A DNA stretch of 64,000 bases, taken from positions 88,572-152,571 of the forward strand of contig JAFKDC010000013.1 in NCBI GenBank assembly GCA_017255395.1, given 5' to 3'. The stretch comes from Enemella evansiae (GTDB taxonomy: Bacteria; Pseudomonadota; Alphaproteobacteria; Rhodobacterales; Rhodobacteraceae). A program made the position numbers and the translations under genes. The notes under the pieces are model-generated. The model saw only the letters and a list, made by a program, of their open reading frames with translations, was not told where the DNA came from and did not search any database. Shown piece by piece: positions 56,406 to 64,000 of this stretch. The stretch's first letter is position 1; every line of letters begins with the position of its first letter.

Positions 56406-56526
56406 GGGTCGTGCCCTTGTCGCCACAACCACCTCTCACCATGATGTGCTGCTCGTTGGCAGCGACCGCCTTATGCTGTGGCCTTCTCCTGCCGTTGGGG
56501 CAACGGGGTCACAGTCTGTGGTCTTT

Positions 56527-57897
56527 TTACATCAACTTGCGGCGGCGTGTCACGCGAATATCGAGGTCAGTGATCTTCTTGCGCAGAGTATTGCGGTTGA
56601 TGCCAAGAAGGTCGGCGCATTTGGCCTGATTGCCGCCCGTCGCCTCCAGCGCGATCTCGATCAGCGGCGCCTCGACCTCGCGCAGGATGCGTCCGTACAG
56701 GCCCGGCGGCGGCAACATGGCCCCGTGCAGATCGAAGTAGCGGCGCAGGTGGCGAGAGACGCTGTCGGCCAGCTTGTCGCCATCGCCGCCGCGCAGCACC
56801 GGGCCGGTTTCCGGCTGGTTGCCCAGCACCGCCTCGACCTCGGCCCGGGTGATTTCCTCGGATCGGCTGGTCAGCGACAGTCGCCGCACCGCGTTCTCCA
56901 GCTGGCGCACGTTGCCGGGCCAGGAATAGACGCGGAACAGCTCTGCCGCGCCCTCGGAGAGCCAGCGTTTCGGCGCGCCGTCGCGTTCGGCCCGCAGCAG
57001 GAAATGCTCTGCCAGCAGCGGGATGTCCTCGACCCGCTCGCGCAGGCTGGGCACCGCAATCGCCGCCCCGTCCAGCCTGTAGAACAGGTCGTGGCGCACC
57101 TTGCCGGTCTCGGTCAGGCTTTGCGGGTCGTATTGCGAGGATGCCAGAAAACGCGGCACATGTTCGCCGGGCACGTCCATCATGCGCACGATGCGGCCCT
57201 GCACCTCGTCGTCGATATCGGCGATCTCGTCGATCAGCAGCGTGCCGCCCCTGACCCGCGCCAGCACCCGCGCCGGGCCGTCGAGGTCGGACAGGTCCGC
57301 CCCGGTGACGATGACGAAGGGCAAGCTGCGCCGGTCGCTGAAATCGTGCAGCGCGCGGGCGATCAGGCTTTTGCCGGTGCCGCTTTCGCCCGTGATCAGC
57401 ACCGGCAGGTCGGTGTTCATCACCTTCGCGACAAGGCGGTACAGCGCCTGCATCGCCGGGGTCTTGCCCACCAGCGGCAGCTCGTCCGGCTCGTCCGCGC
57501 CCACCACCGGCTCGTCCCTGCGCGGCTGCTTGTTGCGGTTCTCCAGCGCCCGTGCCGTGCGCTTCATCAGGTCCGGCAGGTCGAAGGGTTTCGGCAGGTA
57601 GTCGTAGGCCTCGGCCTCGGCGGCCTGAATGGCGGTCATGATGGTGTTCTGCGCCGAGATCACGATCACCGGCAGCCCGGGCCGGTCCTCGGCGATCTTG
57701 GGCAGCATCTCCAGCCCGTTGCCGTCGGGCATCATGACATCCGAGATCACCACATCGCCCTTCCCCTCGCTGACCCAGCGCATCAGCGTCGTCAGCGAAG
57801 AGGTCGCGTGCACCTTGCAGCCGGCGCGCGTCAGGGCCTGCGTCAGAACCGTGCGGATCGTGCGGTCGTCGTCGGCAACCAGAACTGTGCCATCCAT
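56527..57897 (-). CDS. ntrC: Nitrogen-regulation response regulator NtrC
   Basis: The 456-residue regulator has a receiver domain (Asp53 in [10 protein letters not shown]), an AAA+ domain with GESGTGKS and LLIDEIADI, and a Fis-type DNA-binding end ([22 protein letters not shown]). The GAFTGA loop is deleted: the region between the Walker motifs reads [19 protein letters not shown]. This is the known situation in Rhodobacter capsulatus NtrC, which works with the housekeeping sigma factor. Its ATG shares a base with the ntrB stop (TGATG). Confidence 0.95.
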   Translation of the reverse strand: MDGTVLVADDDRTIRTVLTQALTRAGCKVHATSSLTTLMRWVSEGKGDVVISDVMMPDGNGLEMLPKIAEDRPGLPVIVISAQNTIMTAIQAAEAEAYDYLPKPFDLPDLMKRTARALENRNKQPRRDEPVVGADEPDELPLVGKTPAMQALYRLVAKVMNTDLPVLITGESGTGKSLIARALHDFSDRRSLPFVIVTGADLSDLDGPARVLARVRGGTLLIDEIADIDDEVQGRIVRMMDVPGEHVPRFLASSQYDPQSLTETGKVRHDLFYRLDGAAIAVPSLRERVEDIPLLAEHFLLRAERDGAPKRWLSEGAAELFRVYSWPGNVRQLENAVRRLSLTSRSEEITRAEVEAVLGNQPETGPVLRGGDGDKLADSVSRHLRRYFDLHGAMLPPPGLYGRILREVEAPLIEIALEATGGNQAKCADLLGINRNTLRKKITDLDIRVTRRRKLM

Positions 57898-58984
57898 CAC
57901 TCGGTCTCCTCGATGGCTGCGGGGCGCGGGGCGCGGGGCAGCGAGATGCGGAACAACGTCCGGCCGGGGACGGAATCCACCGAGATCCAGCCGCCATGGT
58001 CGGAAATGATCTTGCTCACCAGCGCCAGCCCCAGCCCGGTGCCGTTTTCCTTGCCCGAGACGAAGGGGTCAAAGATGTCGCCCTTGATGTCCTCGGGCAG
58101 GCCGGGGCCGTCGTCGATGATCTCGATCTGCAGGGGCAGGGTCTGCCCGCTGCCATCGGCGCGGCGCAGGCGAAAGCTGTGCTCGTAGAAGGTATGCAGG
58201 CGGATCGTGCCGCCGGTCTTCGGGTCCGCCGCCTCGGAGGCGTTCTTGATCAGGTTCAGCACCACCTGCAACAACTGGTCAGGGTCGCCAAGCGCCATGG
58301 GCAGCGAGGGGTCGTAATCCTCGATGATCTTCATATGCCCGCCAAAGCCCAGCAGGGCCGAGCGCCGCGCCCGGTCCAGCACATCGTGGATATTGACCGG
58401 GCGCTGTTCCGGCGGCGAGAGGTTGCCGAACTGCTCCACCTGCTCCAGCAGCTTCACGATACGCCGGGTCTCGGCGACGATAAGATCCGTAAATTCAAGG
58501 TCTTCCTTGGGCAAGCTCATGCTGAGAAGCTGCGCCGCCCCGGTGATGCCCGCCAGCGGGTTCTTGATCTCATGCGCCAGCATCTCGGCCATGCCGATGG
58601 CGGATTTCGCCGCCGATTTCACGCTGTGGCTCTGGGTCATGCGGCCCGCCAGCTCTCGTGGGGAGATCAGCATGATCATCCAGCCCTCGCGGCCCTGCAC
58701 CGGCGCGAATTGCAGGTTGCAGACCAGCGGCGGCCGCGCGCCGGTGCCCACGTCGACATCGTTCACGAACAGCGGCGTGCCGTGTTCACGCGCCCGTTGC
58801 AGGCTTTCCTCCAACGGCGCATCGACGGCCAGACGGTCCCAGATCGGCTGCCCGGTCAACCACTTGGCGGAATTGTTGAAGAAGCCCTCGGCGGCGGGAT
58901 TCATCTCGGCGATTTTTTCGTATTCGTCGATCAGGATCGCCGGAACGGGCAGCGAGGACCAGATCTGCATCTCGGTGGGTCCGG

Positions 58985-58988
<4 letters not shown>
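57897..58988 (-). CDS. ntrB: Nitrogen-regulation sensor kinase NtrB
   Basis: The 363-residue cytoplasmic kinase has a PAS-like N-terminal domain ([27 protein letters not shown]), the H-box [12 protein letters not shown] with His139, and ATPase boxes [16 protein letters not shown] and [12 protein letters not shown]. It controls NtrC in response to PII proteins and nitrogen status. It overlaps dusB by four bases upstream and ntrC downstream. Confidence 0.96.
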
Positions 58989-59965
<977 letters not shown>

Positions 59966-60161
59966 ATGCCCAGTCCTTGTGCGTTTCCCCGGATGGGGCT
60001 GGTTATGGATCGAATTACCGTGAACCCTGTATCTGTTCAATGTTTCGGGCCGGGTTCCGCGCGGACAAAATGCGCATATGCTTAAAATTTAGGCACTGTC
60101 GCGGGGCATTTGCAACACCGGCCCGCCGCTCTTAGAAGGGCGAAAGCGAAAGGATATCAGA

Positions 60162-61298
60162 ATGATGCGTTGCGCAGTCCTGATTGTCGCCGCCGGGCGC
60201 GGCACCCGCGCAGGGGGCGAGTTGCCCAAACAGTGGCAAGACCTTGCCGGAAAGCCCGTCGCCCGCTGGACGCTGGAACGCTTCGCCGGACTGGGGCCGA
60301 CCGTCATGGTCATCCACCGCGACGACCGCGCCCGGGCCGAGGTCGCCTGCGCCGGGCTGCCCGTGACGCTGGTCGAAGGCGGCGCCGAGCGCGCGGATTC
60401 GGTGCGCGCCGGGCTAGAGGCCCTCTTGGCCGATGCGCCCGACGCGGTGCTTATCCAGGACGTGGCGCGGCCCTGCACCCCCCCGCATACCATCGCCCGC
60501 GTGCGCGCCGCTCTGGAAACCGCCGCCGGGGCCGCGCCCGCCCTGCCCGTGTCCGACGCGCTCTGGACCGGCGCCGGGGAACGGGTCACCGGCACGCAGG
60601 ACCGCAGCGGCCTGTACCGGGCGCAGACGCCGCAGGGCTTCCACTTTCCCGACATCCTCGCCGCGCACCGCGCCCATCCGGGCGGCGCCGCCGACGATGT
60701 CGAGGTGGCCCGCGCCGCCGGTCTGGACGTCACCATCGTTCCGGGCGATGAAGCCAACCTGAAGATCACCCTGCCCGAGGATTTTGCCCGGGCAGCGCGC
60801 CTGCTGAAGGAAGACACCATGGATATCCGCGTCGGGAACGGCTTTGACGTACATGCTTTTGAAGAGGGCGACCACGTCATCCTCTGCGGTGTGCGCGTCC
60901 CGCATGACCGCAAGCTCAAGGGCCATTCCGATGCCGATGTCGGCATGCATGCGGTGACCGACGCGCTGTACGGCGCGATGGCCGAGGGCGACATCGGCCA
61001 GCACTTCCCGCCCTCCGATCCGCAATGGAAAGGCGCGGCCAGCGAGATATTCCTGACCCATGCCGCCGAACTGGCGCGGCAGAAGGGGTTCGGGATATCC
61101 AACGTGGACATTACCCTGATTTGCGAGCGGCCCAAGGTCGGCCCCCATGCCGCCGCCATGCGGGCAAGGATGGCGCGCCTGCTGGGCCTTGACGAGGACC
61201 GGGTGTCGGTGAAGGCCACCACCTCGGAACGGCTGGGCTTCACGGGCCGCGAAGAAGGCATCGCGGCGCTTGCCACCGCGACGCTGGTGAAGCCATGA
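60162..61298 (+). CDS. ispDF: Bifunctional IspD/IspF isoprenoid enzyme
   Basis: The 378-residue fusion performs two steps of the non-mevalonate pathway. IspD (residues 1 to about 218) has the nucleotide motif [16 protein letters not shown] and couples CTP to methylerythritol phosphate. IspF begins at Met220 with GFDVHAF (Asp229, His231) and has His263 in [15 protein letters not shown]; it forms the cyclodiphosphate. The fusion is common in alphaproteobacteria. AAAGGA precedes the start codon. pgpA overlaps the stop by four bases. Confidence 0.96.
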   Translation: MMRCAVLIVAAGRGTRAGGELPKQWQDLAGKPVARWTLERFAGLGPTVMVIHRDDRARAEVACAGLPVTLVEGGAERADSVRAGLEALLADAPDAVLIQDVARPCTPPHTIARVRAALETAAGAAPALPVSDALWTGAGERVTGTQDRSGLYRAQTPQGFHFPDILAAHRAHPGGAADDVEVARAAGLDVTIVPGDEANLKITLPEDFARAARLLKEDTMDIRVGNGFDVHAFEEGDHVILCGVRVPHDRKLKGHSDADVGMHAVTDALYGAMAEGDIGQHFPPSDPQWKGAASEIFLTHAAELARQKGFGISNVDITLICERPKVGPHAAAMRARMARLLGLDEDRVSVKATTSERLGFTGREEGIAALATATLVKP

Positions 61299-61777
61299 GG
61301 TGGATCGCATCGGTCGGTGGCGTCGGCTATCTTAGGCCCGCGCCAGGCACATGGGGATCGCTCGCGGCGCTGCCGCTGGCCTATGGCATCCTGCTGCTGG
61401 GCGGTTTCTGGCTGCTGCTGATCGCCACCGTCGCGGCCCTTGCGCTGGGGTGGTACGCCACCGCAGAGGTCACGCGGGACGGCGACCATGACCCGTCGTG
61501 GGTGGTGGTGGACGAGCTTGTCGGCCAGTGGATCGCGCTGTTCCCGGTGGGCTACGGTGCGGGCATGATGGGTGTCGACCCTTGGCGGCTCTGGCCCGGC
61601 TGGGTGGCGGGCTTCGTGCTGTTCCGCCTTTTCGACATCTGGAAGCCCTGGCTGGTGGGCCGCATGGACGCGCGCGGCGACGCGGGCGGCGTGATGCTGG
61701 ACGATGTCATCGCGGGCATCATGGCGGCAGTGGTCTCGATCCTGCTGGCAGGCCTCGCACACGGGGTGCTGATGTGA
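61295..61777 (+). CDS. pgpA: Phosphatidylglycerophosphatase A
   Basis: The 160-residue membrane enzyme removes phosphate from phosphatidylglycerol phosphate. It has the family stretch [21 protein letters not shown], then [19 protein letters not shown] and [13 protein letters not shown] and about four helices. The ATG overlaps the ispDF stop (ATGA) and its stop overlaps the next start (GTGA), so the three genes are coupled. Confidence 0.93.
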   Translation: MRWIASVGGVGYLRPAPGTWGSLAALPLAYGILLLGGFWLLLIATVAALALGWYATAEVTRDGDHDPSWVVVDELVGQWIALFPVGYGAGMMGVDPWRLWPGWVAGFVLFRLFDIWKPWLVGRMDARGDAGGVMLDDVIAGIMAAVVSILLAGLAHGVLM

Positions 61778-62244
61778 GCCCCCTCGCCCGGCAGATCGTG
61801 GAACAGGCCAGCGCGCGGGGCGTCACCGTCACCTGCGCCGAAAGCTGCACCGGCGGCAAGGTGGCCGCCGCGATCACCGATGTGGCCGGGTCCTCCGCCG
61901 TCTTTGCCTACGGCTTCGTCACCTATTCCAACGGCGCCAAGGTCGACCTGCTGGGCGTCCACCCCGAAACGCTGGAGGCGCATGGCGCCGTCTCGGAAGA
62001 GGTCGTGCGCGAGATGGCGCAGGGCGCGCGGGTTCGGGCGGGCGCGGATATCGCCGTGGCGATCAGCGGCATCGCCGGGCCCGGTGGGTCCGAGTTCAAG
62101 CCCGAGGGGCGTGTCTGCTATGGCCTTGCCACCGCAGCGGGGGTCACGGCGCAGACCATCGACCACGGCGCCCTGGGCCGCGCAGAAGTGCGCCTTGCCG
62201 CGCGCGATCACGCGCTGTCGCTGATCCTTGGCGCGTTGGGCTAA
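61774..62244 (+). CDS. pncC: CinA C-terminal domain protein (nicotinamide-nucleotide amidase)
   Basis: The 156-residue protein corresponds to the CinA C-terminal (PncC) domain: VTCAESCTGGKVAAAITDVAGSS, GFVTYSNGAKVDLLGV, and VAISGIAGPGGSEFKPEGRVCYGL. It converts nicotinamide mononucleotide to nicotinic acid mononucleotide in NAD recycling. The start is GTG 61774 in a GTGA overlap with pgpA. Confidence 0.93.
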   Translation: MSPLARQIVEQASARGVTVTCAESCTGGKVAAAITDVAGSSAVFAYGFVTYSNGAKVDLLGVHPETLEAHGAVSEEVVREMAQGARVRAGADIAVAISGIAGPGGSEFKPEGRVCYGLATAAGVTAQTIDHGALGRAEVRLAARDHALSLILGALG

Positions 62245-62355
62245 CGCGGCGCGACGGACCCACCTGCCCAGCGATGGCAGGCCGTACCAAAGCAGACCAC
62301 GGACAGAAAGCACCCGCCCCAGGCCCGACGGCCCGCCCGCAAGGGGACCGGGCCG

Positions 62356-62727
62356 TTACGCCGTGATCAGCAGCTTGCCGGTCTCGCCCCCCGCCATGGT
62401 CCCGGAAGCATCCCGGTAGCCCTGCGCCGCCGCGCGGGCGATATCCTCTGGCGCCACCGGGTCGCCCCTTCCGTTCACCGCCGCCGCGAAAGTTGTGGCC
62501 GACTGCGCGCTGGCGCCGGTCGGCGTTGCTGCCGGGGCGGGGTTGGCCCCCGTCGCCTGCGTCACCTGCCCCGTGGCGACAGGCAGACCGGCGCCGTTGG
62601 GCGCGGCAGAAGAGGCACCGGCCTCTTCCCGTGCCTGTCCCGGGGGCGTCGCATCCGCCGACGCGCCGGGGCGCTGAACCTGCTGCGCGGCGGGCGCATA
62701 GGCGGCTGCCGTGAAGATGGACGTCAT
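62356..62727 (-). CDS. Small hypothetical protein, low complexity
   Basis: The 123-residue protein is rich in Ala, Gly, Pro, Thr and Gln and probably disordered except for the last third (VAPEDIARAAAQGYRDASGTMAGGETGKLLITA). There is no signal peptide. A strong ribosome site, AAGGGAGGGA, lies nine bases before the ATG at 62727, supporting it as a real gene. A CtrA-like site is about 80 bases upstream. I do not recognise the family. Confidence 0.65.
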   Translation of the reverse strand: MTSIFTAAAYAPAAQQVQRPGASADATPPGQAREEAGASSAAPNGAGLPVATGQVTQATGANPAPAATPTGASAQSATTFAAAVNGRGDPVAPEDIARAAAQGYRDASGTMAGGETGKLLITA

Positions 62728-62803
62728 GAATTGGTCCCTCCCTTTCGAATGGTGGGACTCTGGTCTCGAAATCGGGCGAAACCTTGGCAGGTCGCCGCCG
62801 ATC

Positions 62804-62818
62804 TTACCCTGTGGTTAA
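62804..62818 (-). promoter_or_regulatory. Candidate CtrA-binding site
   Basis: On the minus strand TTAA-N7-GTAA matches the CtrA consensus TTAA-N7-TTAA at seven of eight fixed bases, with the ACCA after TTAA also consensus-like. It lies 77-91 bases before the hypothetical gene's ATG and just after the next gene's stop. Confidence 0.4.
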
Positions 62819-62827
62819 CGCGACGCT

Positions 62828-63271
62828 TCAGCCGTAGAGTTCAGCCGCGCGCCGTTCGAAGGCCCGCACGATGCGCTGCATCGCCTCGTAGAAGAACATC
62901 CCCGCCGCGCTTTGCAACAGCCTGTTCTTGAACTCGAAATCCACGAAGAACGCGACCTCGCAGCCGCCGTCGACATCCTTGAAGGCCCAGTTCGACTTCA
63001 TATGCCTGAACGGCCCGTCCAGGTATTCCGTGTCGATCTTCATCGCCTCGGGCCAAAGCACCACCCGCGAGCCGAAGGTCTCGCGGAACACCTTGAACGA
63101 GATCACGAGGTCCGCCAGCATTTCCGTGTGGTCGCCCTTGTCCTCTGTTCTGCGGATGCGCGCGGCGGCGGTCCAGGGCAGGAACTTCGGATAGCTCGCC
63201 ACATCCGCCACCAGATCGTACATCTGCTGGGCCGTGTAGGGCAGCGTCTTGGTCTCGGAATGTGTCGGCAT
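62828..63271 (-). CDS. COQ10/RatA-type START-domain protein
   Basis: The 147-residue protein matches the SRPBCC/START fold seen in ubiquinone-binding Coq10 and RatA: PTHSETKTLPYTAQQMYDLVADVASYPKFLPW, then GPFRHMKSNWAF and CEVAFFVDFEFKNRLLQ. In alphaproteobacteria such proteins are thought to aid ubiquinone function, whereas the RatA toxin name comes from E. coli. ATG 63271 starts MPTHSE; longer versions lack similarity. It is divergent from hpt. Confidence 0.88.
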   Translation of the reverse strand: MPTHSETKTLPYTAQQMYDLVADVASYPKFLPWTAAARIRRTEDKGDHTEMLADLVISFKVFRETFGSRVVLWPEAMKIDTEYLDGPFRHMKSNWAFKDVDGGCEVAFFVDFEFKNRLLQSAAGMFFYEAMQRIVRAFERRAAELYG

Positions 63272-63341
63272 GTCGCTCTTTTTAGTGGGGCACAATGGGT
63301 CGTGATGTCGTATAGGGGGCGCGAAGTTTCAAGGGAATACC

Positions 63342-63881
63342 ATGACAGAGCGTCCTTATGTCGTCGACGAGATGATCTCGGCCAAATCCATCGCCGCCCG
63401 CATCGAAGCGCTGGCGCGCGAGATCGACGCGGCCTTTGCCGATACCGAAAAGCTGGTTGTGGTGGGGCTTCTGCGCGGCTCTTTCGTGTTCATCGCCGAC
63501 CTCGTACGAGAGCTGCGCCTGCCGGTCGAGGTCGATTTCCTCGAGGCCTCGTCCTACGGCGATGCGATGGAATCGAGCCGCGAGGTGCGCATCCTTAAAG
63601 ACCTGCGCTCTGGCGTCGAGGGGCGCGACGTTCTGGTGGTCGAGGACATCGTCGACACCGGCCACACGCTGCACCACGTCACCGGCCTGCTGCGGTCGCG
63701 CGGCCCGGCCCGGCTGAAAAGCATCGCGCTGCTCGACAAGCCCACGCGCCGCGAGGTCGATTTCCGCTCGGACTGGCTGGGCTTCGAAATCCCCGACGAG
63801 TTTGTCGTGGGCTACGGCATCGACTTCGCCCAACGCAACCGGAACCTGCCGTACATCGGAAAAGTTCGCTTCACGGACTAG
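63342..63881 (+). CDS. hpt: Hypoxanthine phosphoribosyltransferase
   Basis: The 179-residue purine-salvage enzyme has the PRPP motif [12 protein letters not shown] (103-114), GLLRGSFVF and the C-terminal [20 protein letters not shown]. It turns hypoxanthine and guanine into IMP and GMP. AAGGGA precedes the ATG. The stop codon TAG (63879-63881) lies within a CTAG that is also the end of the IS481-type gene coming from the other side. Confidence 0.95.
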   Translation: MTERPYVVDEMISAKSIAARIEALAREIDAAFADTEKLVVVGLLRGSFVFIADLVRELRLPVEVDFLEASSYGDAMESSREVRILKDLRSGVEGRDVLVVEDIVDTGHTLHHVTGLLRSRGPARLKSIALLDKPTRREVDFRSDWLGFEIPDEFVVGYGIDFAQRNRNLPYIGKVRFTD

Positions 63882-63882
63882 G
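63877..63882. mobile_element. Probable IS481 target site (ACTAGG) and element end
   Basis: IS481-family elements are known to insert at NCTAGN and to duplicate those six bases. ACTAGG stands between the hpt end and TGTTCAGTCCCGG, which is a plausible element terminus (IS481 starts with TGT). The far copy is outside the window. Confidence 0.5.
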
Positions 63883-64000
63883 TGTTCAGTCCCGGCATCT
63901 GGTGGATCGGATCGACGATGAAGCTGTTCGGCTCTGAAGTCCAGATTTTGCAGATGTATTCGTAGGGCGTGAGTCCGCTGAGTGTTTTGAGCCGACGAGC
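63878..64000 (-). CDS. IS481-type transposase, C-terminal end (partial)
   Basis: The minus strand is open from the right edge to TAG at 63878-63880, giving 41 codons that read [20 protein letters not shown], then [20 protein letters not shown]. This tail is what I recognise as the end of IS481/IS3-like rve-domain transposases. The rest lies beyond the window. The stop codon overlaps the hpt stop. Confidence 0.8.
   Translation of the reverse strand, partial: ARRLKTLSGLTPYEYICKIWTSEPNSFIVDPIHQMPGLNT

Noticed and set aside
52326..56444. 1372-codon open frame antisense to ntrX-ntrY
   Set aside because: Antisense shadow of two certain genes; composition typical of such shadows.

Overview
The window is a 64-kb stretch of a GC-rich alphaproteobacterial chromosome, most likely from the Rhodobacteraceae (Roseobacter/Salipiger-like). 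The evidence is the gene set and order: an adenosylcobalamin-dependent ribonucleotide reductase (nrdJ), the ispDF fusion, dusB-ntrB-ntrC-ntrY-ntrX, surE-pcm-nlpD, tatABC with a coupled ATPase, hfq-hflX behind trkA-trkH, and NtrC and NtrX proteins without the GAFTGA loop. G+C-rich hairpin repeats typical of this family recur between genes. Nearly everything is housekeeping chromosome. The only mobile element is the 3' end of an IS481-type transposase at the right edge.

Layout. 1-8.4 kb: 3' end of icd, a YitT-like membrane protein, nrdJ with an unusually rich upstream region (candidate NrdR and DnaA boxes), an unrecognised outer-membrane-barrel protein and tRNA-Pro(UGG). 8.4-16.2 kb: a DUF192 protein, a double cold-shock protein, pdxH, fabI, two LysE exporters, gpt, a divergent qorB/HxlR-regulator pair and an aminotransferase. 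16.2-27.7 kb: ppiD-like/trpE, radA-cvpA, purF, a PilP-like protein, an SDR, and surE-pcm-nlpD. 27.7-36.4 kb: ATPase-tatCBA, a WYL-type regulator behind two perfect palindromes, class I fructose-bisphosphate aldolase, a cytochrome P450 coupled to a membrane alpha/beta hydrolase, ccdA and tusA. 36.4-48.8 kb: rne, a YfcC-family transporter with a divergent GntR regulator, a beta-hydroxyacid dehydrogenase, a penicillin-acylase-type amidase, a kinase-fold phosphotransferase, and hflX-hfq. 48.9-64 kb: trkH-trkA, a lipoprotein, the complete ntrXYCB-dusB nitrogen-regulation cluster, ispDF-pgpA-pncC, a small CtrA-site-associated hypothetical, a COQ10/RatA-type protein, hpt and the IS481 end.

How genes work together. 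Many neighbours are translationally coupled through ATGA, GTGA or TGATG overlaps: surE/pcm, ATPase/tatC/tatB, hydrolase/P450, hfq/hflX, trkA/trkH, ntrB/ntrC, ispDF/pgpA/pncC. No defence island, CRISPR array, prophage or secondary-metabolite cluster was seen. The most interesting material is in the regulatory DNA and in a few unassigned proteins: the nrdJ upstream region, the paired palindromes at 30.6 kb, the inverted repeat that contains the P450 stop codon, the P450/hydrolase pair, the tat-linked ATPase, and the IS481 end at a CTAG that supplies stop codons to two convergent genes.
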